Source: Candidatus Bathyarchaeota archaeon A05DMB-4 (GTDB taxonomy: Archaea; Thermoproteota; Bathyarchaeia; Bathyarchaeales; SOJC01). Taken from it: a stretch of 64,000 bases of DNA. Both the position numbers and the translations under genes were made by a program. The stretch spans positions 1 to 64,000 of the forward strand of contig JABFQO010000004.1 in NCBI GenBank assembly GCA_019685575.1, in the 5' to 3' direction. Of this stretch, positions 62,015-64,000 are shown piece by piece. How positions within the stretch are numbered: the first letter of the stretch is position 1; each line of letters begins with the position of its first letter. A model generated the notes under the pieces. It did no database searches and was not told where the DNA came from. It was given only the letters and a program-made list of their open reading frames with translations.

Positions 62015-62790
62015 CTGCCTCCTTCAAGCCTTTTCTCGTGCAGAATGATGCCTAAAAACGTGAAAACTGAGAAGAACAGAACAATACCGAAAACTGCTAC
62101 AGCGGGGGGCGTCAAAAGTGCGGATTCTATTCCGGCGCCCCAACGGAAAAGGTCGGCGGCGAATGTTAAGGGGTTAAATCTTGCGATGCTGGCGTAGTAA
62201 GAGGGCATGTAGGCTATGGGGTATAATGTGGTGCTTAGTCTTACTATGAGTGCGTCCAGAACGCCGAGCAGAATGTCGAAGCCGTCGGAGGATTTTATGC
62301 TTACGGCTAATGTTATGCTGAAGCCGGCTACACCGAATGCGAATAGAAAGAGTGATATGAACGCCACTAAAAACTGCAATGGATGTGTGACGCCGATTAT
62401 GTACAGGACGAAAAGTAGCATGGGGCTGACGTAGATGAAGCTTCTCAAGCCTCCTCCTATTGATCTGCCGAGTACGAGTTCTTTGCGTGTAACGGGAACG
62501 CTGAGCAGGTATTCTATTACGCCGTGGTCTGCTTCTTCGTAGATGTCGTAGCCGATGAAAACTGATGTGGAGTATAGCATGGCGATTATTAGGCCTGCGG
62601 CGTAGAAGTTGTAGTAGTTGCCGCCTACTGTTTGTTGGACTTCGGGGGTAAGCATTTTGTTTACGACTAATCCGAAGAGGGCTATTTGGGCGAGGAACCA
62701 TGCTGCTCGCATTATTAAGAGAAATTTGTATTGTAAGAAGATTCGTAAGTCGCGTTCTGCTACTATCCAAACCTTGCGGAGGCTGATCAT
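62005..62790 (-). CDS. ABC-2 type permease, subunit 1
   Basis: This 261-residue membrane protein has six predicted helices. The coupling segment is EEADHGVIEYLLSVPVTRKELVLGRSIGGG. Its ATG overlaps the ATPase stop as ATGA. Together with the preceding and following genes it forms a three-gene ABC-2 efflux system (drug/polysaccharide-type export). Paralogous to subunit 2. Confidence 0.87.
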   Translation of the reverse strand: MISLRKVWIVAERDLRIFLQYKFLLIMRAAWFLAQIALFGLVVNKMLTPEVQQTVGGNYYNFYAAGLIIAMLYSTSVFIGYDIYEEADHGVIEYLLSVPVTRKELVLGRSIGGGLRSFIYVSPMLLFVLYIIGVTHPLQFLVAFISLFLFAFGVAGFSITLAVSIKSSDGFDILLGVLDALIVRLSTTLYPIAYMPSYYASIARFNPLTFAADLFRWGAGIESALLTPPAVAVFGIVLFFSVFTFLGIILHEKRLEGGSWQ

Positions 62791-63746
62791 TTCGTTTGTG
62801 CCTCTTCTATTGTTAGGCCTGTGTAGTGTGCAAATACGTCGTCGAGGCTGGGTTCGTTCATTTGGATCGTGGCTATGGGAATTTGGGCTTTCATAAAGAA
62901 TTCTGTGATTTGTGGCAGGATTTCTTCGGCTTGGTTTAGGTAGATTTTTAGGTGGTTTGGTTTTATTGTGAGGATGTTTACTACGCGTTTTGTATTTTTC
63001 AGTTCTGCTAAGTGTTCTTGGGTAATGTTTTCTTTTAGAACGACTTCGATTACGTCGCCACCTGGGATTGTGTCTTTGAGTTTCTTCGGTTCGTCACATA
63101 CGAGTAGTTTGCCTTTGTGTATGATTGCCACGCGGTCGGAAAGTACGTCGGCTTCGTAGAGTTCGTTTGTGGCGAGTAGGATGGTTGAGCCTTCGTCTCT
63201 GAGGTCGCGTAGCATGTTCCAGATTTTGTGTTTGCCTACGATGTCGATTTGTGCGGTGGGTTCGTCTACGATGGCGATTTTTGGGCGTTGGATTAGGATT
63301 TTTGCGATTTCTACTCTTTTTCTCATGCCGCCTGAGAACACGTGTACTGTTTTGTGTCGGTCGTTCCATAATTCAAGTTCTTCTAGTGCCCATTTTACGC
63401 GTTTTTTCCGTTCGTTTGTTGGTAGGCCGCAGATTTTTGCGTGCCAGTCTAAAATGGCCCACGGTGTGCTGACCCATAGGAGTTTGGGTTCTTGGAATGC
63501 CATGCCTATTAGTGTGCGGGATTTGTCGGTTTGGTGCGTGATGTCGTATGGGCCTATGTATGCTGTTCCTTCGGTGGGTTTGATTACGGTTGTGAGCATA
63601 AGTAGGGTGGTGGTTTTTCCTGCGCCGTTGGGTCCCAGTAAGCCTAGGATTTCGCCGTCGTATATGTCGAGGTTTAAGTGGTCAACGGCGTAGAGGTTGC
63701 CGAATTTTTTGGTTAGGTTTTGTATGCGGATTATGGGTGTTGGCAA
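62787..63746 (-). CDS. ABC transporter ATP-binding protein (DrrA-like)
   Basis: This 319-residue ATPase has Walker A GPNGAGKTT (about residues 38-46), the signature FSGGMRKRVEIAK, Walker B IAIVDEPTAQID and a Q-loop AFQEPKL. The C-terminal extension (about 220-319) is typical of DrrA-type exporters. Start TTG 63746. First gene of the three-gene operon; a copy of the dispersed repeat lies about 110 bp upstream. Confidence 0.92.
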   Translation of the reverse strand: MPTPIIRIQNLTKKFGNLYAVDHLNLDIYDGEILGLLGPNGAGKTTTLLMLTTVIKPTEGTAYIGPYDITHQTDKSRTLIGMAFQEPKLLWVSTPWAILDWHAKICGLPTNERKKRVKWALEELELWNDRHKTVHVFSGGMRKRVEIAKILIQRPKIAIVDEPTAQIDIVGKHKIWNMLRDLRDEGSTILLATNELYEADVLSDRVAIIHKGKLLVCDEPKKLKDTIPGGDVIEVVLKENITQEHLAELKNTKRVVNILTIKPNHLKIYLNQAEEILPQITEFFMKAQIPIATIQMNEPSLDDVFAHYTGLTIEEAQTK

Positions 63747-63854
63747 TTTTTTTCGCTCTGTTTTGAAACATGTAGAAGCGTTTTTGGTTCTCTTAAGGTT
63801 TACTTTACGGGTGGTTGTGTTTGCTTTTTGTGGCTGTGCAGCGCTTCTCTTTCC

Positions 63855-63903
63855 CCTCTTCCATATATGATCCTATTAGGCTCCAAATATACCGCAAATA
63901 TGA
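63855..63903 (+). repeat. Dispersed 49-bp repeat, copy 4
   Basis: Same unit as at 24379, with variable segment TACCG. GAGAAC follows 4 nt after the unit and CTTTT at offset 17. It lies in the 254-bp end region (63747-64000), upstream of the ABC operon in the opposite strand orientation; the + strand there is strongly G+T-rich. No gene is visible in that end region. Confidence 0.9.
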
Positions 63904-64000
63904 ACAGAGAACGTGTAGTTGAACTTTTTTTTCTGTTGGCGGAGTAACTTGTTTGCTAGGTGTTTTGCGGGGCTTGTTTTTTAGAAGATTGACGGGGCTT

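Noticed and set aside
63720-63947. 75-residue frame at the window end
   Set aside because: It crosses the repeat and the divergent promoter of the ABC operon and shows no family features.
1-64000. CRISPR array or integrated virus
   Set aside because: No regularly spaced repeats, integrase, capsid or terminase genes were seen; the dispersed repeats are 9-21 kb apart.

Overview
The window comes from an archaeon, most likely a member of the Bathyarchaeia within Thermoproteota/TACK. This assignment is inferred from gene content, not from a marker-gene search. Archaeal genes include RNA polymerase Rpo11, transcription factor S, exosome Csl4, ribosomal protein L10e, diphthamide synthase Dph2, a deoxyhypusine synthase family protein, RadB, Clp1-type RNA kinase, CDP-archaeol synthase, pyruvoyl arginine decarboxylase and UPF0147. 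Formylmethanofuran:H4MPT formyltransferase points to archaeal C1 chemistry. FtsZ is preceded by a CdrS-like ribbon-helix-helix gene, and a PAC4-like proteasome chaperone is present. The two tRNA genes carry introns at non-canonical positions, as is common in Thermoproteota.

Layout. 0-6.3 kb: a sugar-kinase remnant, cysteine synthase, a dtxR-feoA-feoB iron operon and an RLAN/ATP-grasp gene pair. 6.3-14.5 kb: MscL, an EamA transporter, a Nif3-like protein, deoxyhypusine synthase family protein, regulators, small membrane proteins, a decayed metallo-beta-lactamase gene and a frameshifted GNAT gene. 14.5-24.5 kb: protein disulfide oxidoreductase, PAC4-UbiD, Nth-XPD, Clp1, RadB, CarS and an aminopeptidase. 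24.6-33 kb: flavoprotein-GcvH, an ADP-forming acyl-CoA synthetase fused to GNAT, ArsR plus a ferritin-like protein, tRNA-Arg, two regulators and a glycosyltransferase. 33-38.2 kb: two divergent paralogous nucleotidyltransferases, then a secreted cohesin/dockerin pair whose cohesin protein ends in an extreme Trp-rich tail. 38.2-47 kb: Ftr, PdaD, a MoaD-like protein, a methylthiotransferase, cdrS-ftsZ, PHP and MetRS. 47-54 kb: a frameshifted CDF transporter, tRNA-Glu, the two AcnX subunits, an HD hydrolase, Tmk and small archaeal proteins. 54-64 kb: L10e, PEP synthase, a Dph2-METTL5-Csl4-Rpo11 information-processing cluster, an RNase III-like protein, DUF99, TFS and an ABC-2 exporter.

How genes fit together. 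The AcnX large and small subunits (phosphomevalonate dehydratase) and the UbiD protein (candidate anhydromevalonate phosphate decarboxylase) are two successive steps of the modified archaeal mevalonate route. CarS acts later in ether-lipid synthesis. DtxR, FeoA and FeoB form an iron import module with a candidate operator. CdrS and FtsZ form a division module with two aligned inverted repeats upstream.

The least explained signals are four copies of a 49-bp dispersed repeat, each in a locally G+T-rich strand of matching orientation; the cohesin/dockerin/Trp-rich secreted operon; the RLAN/ATP-grasp pair; and the divergent nucleotidyltransferase pair. Three genes are broken at short simple-sequence runs, which could be assembly error or genuine phase-variable or decaying genes.
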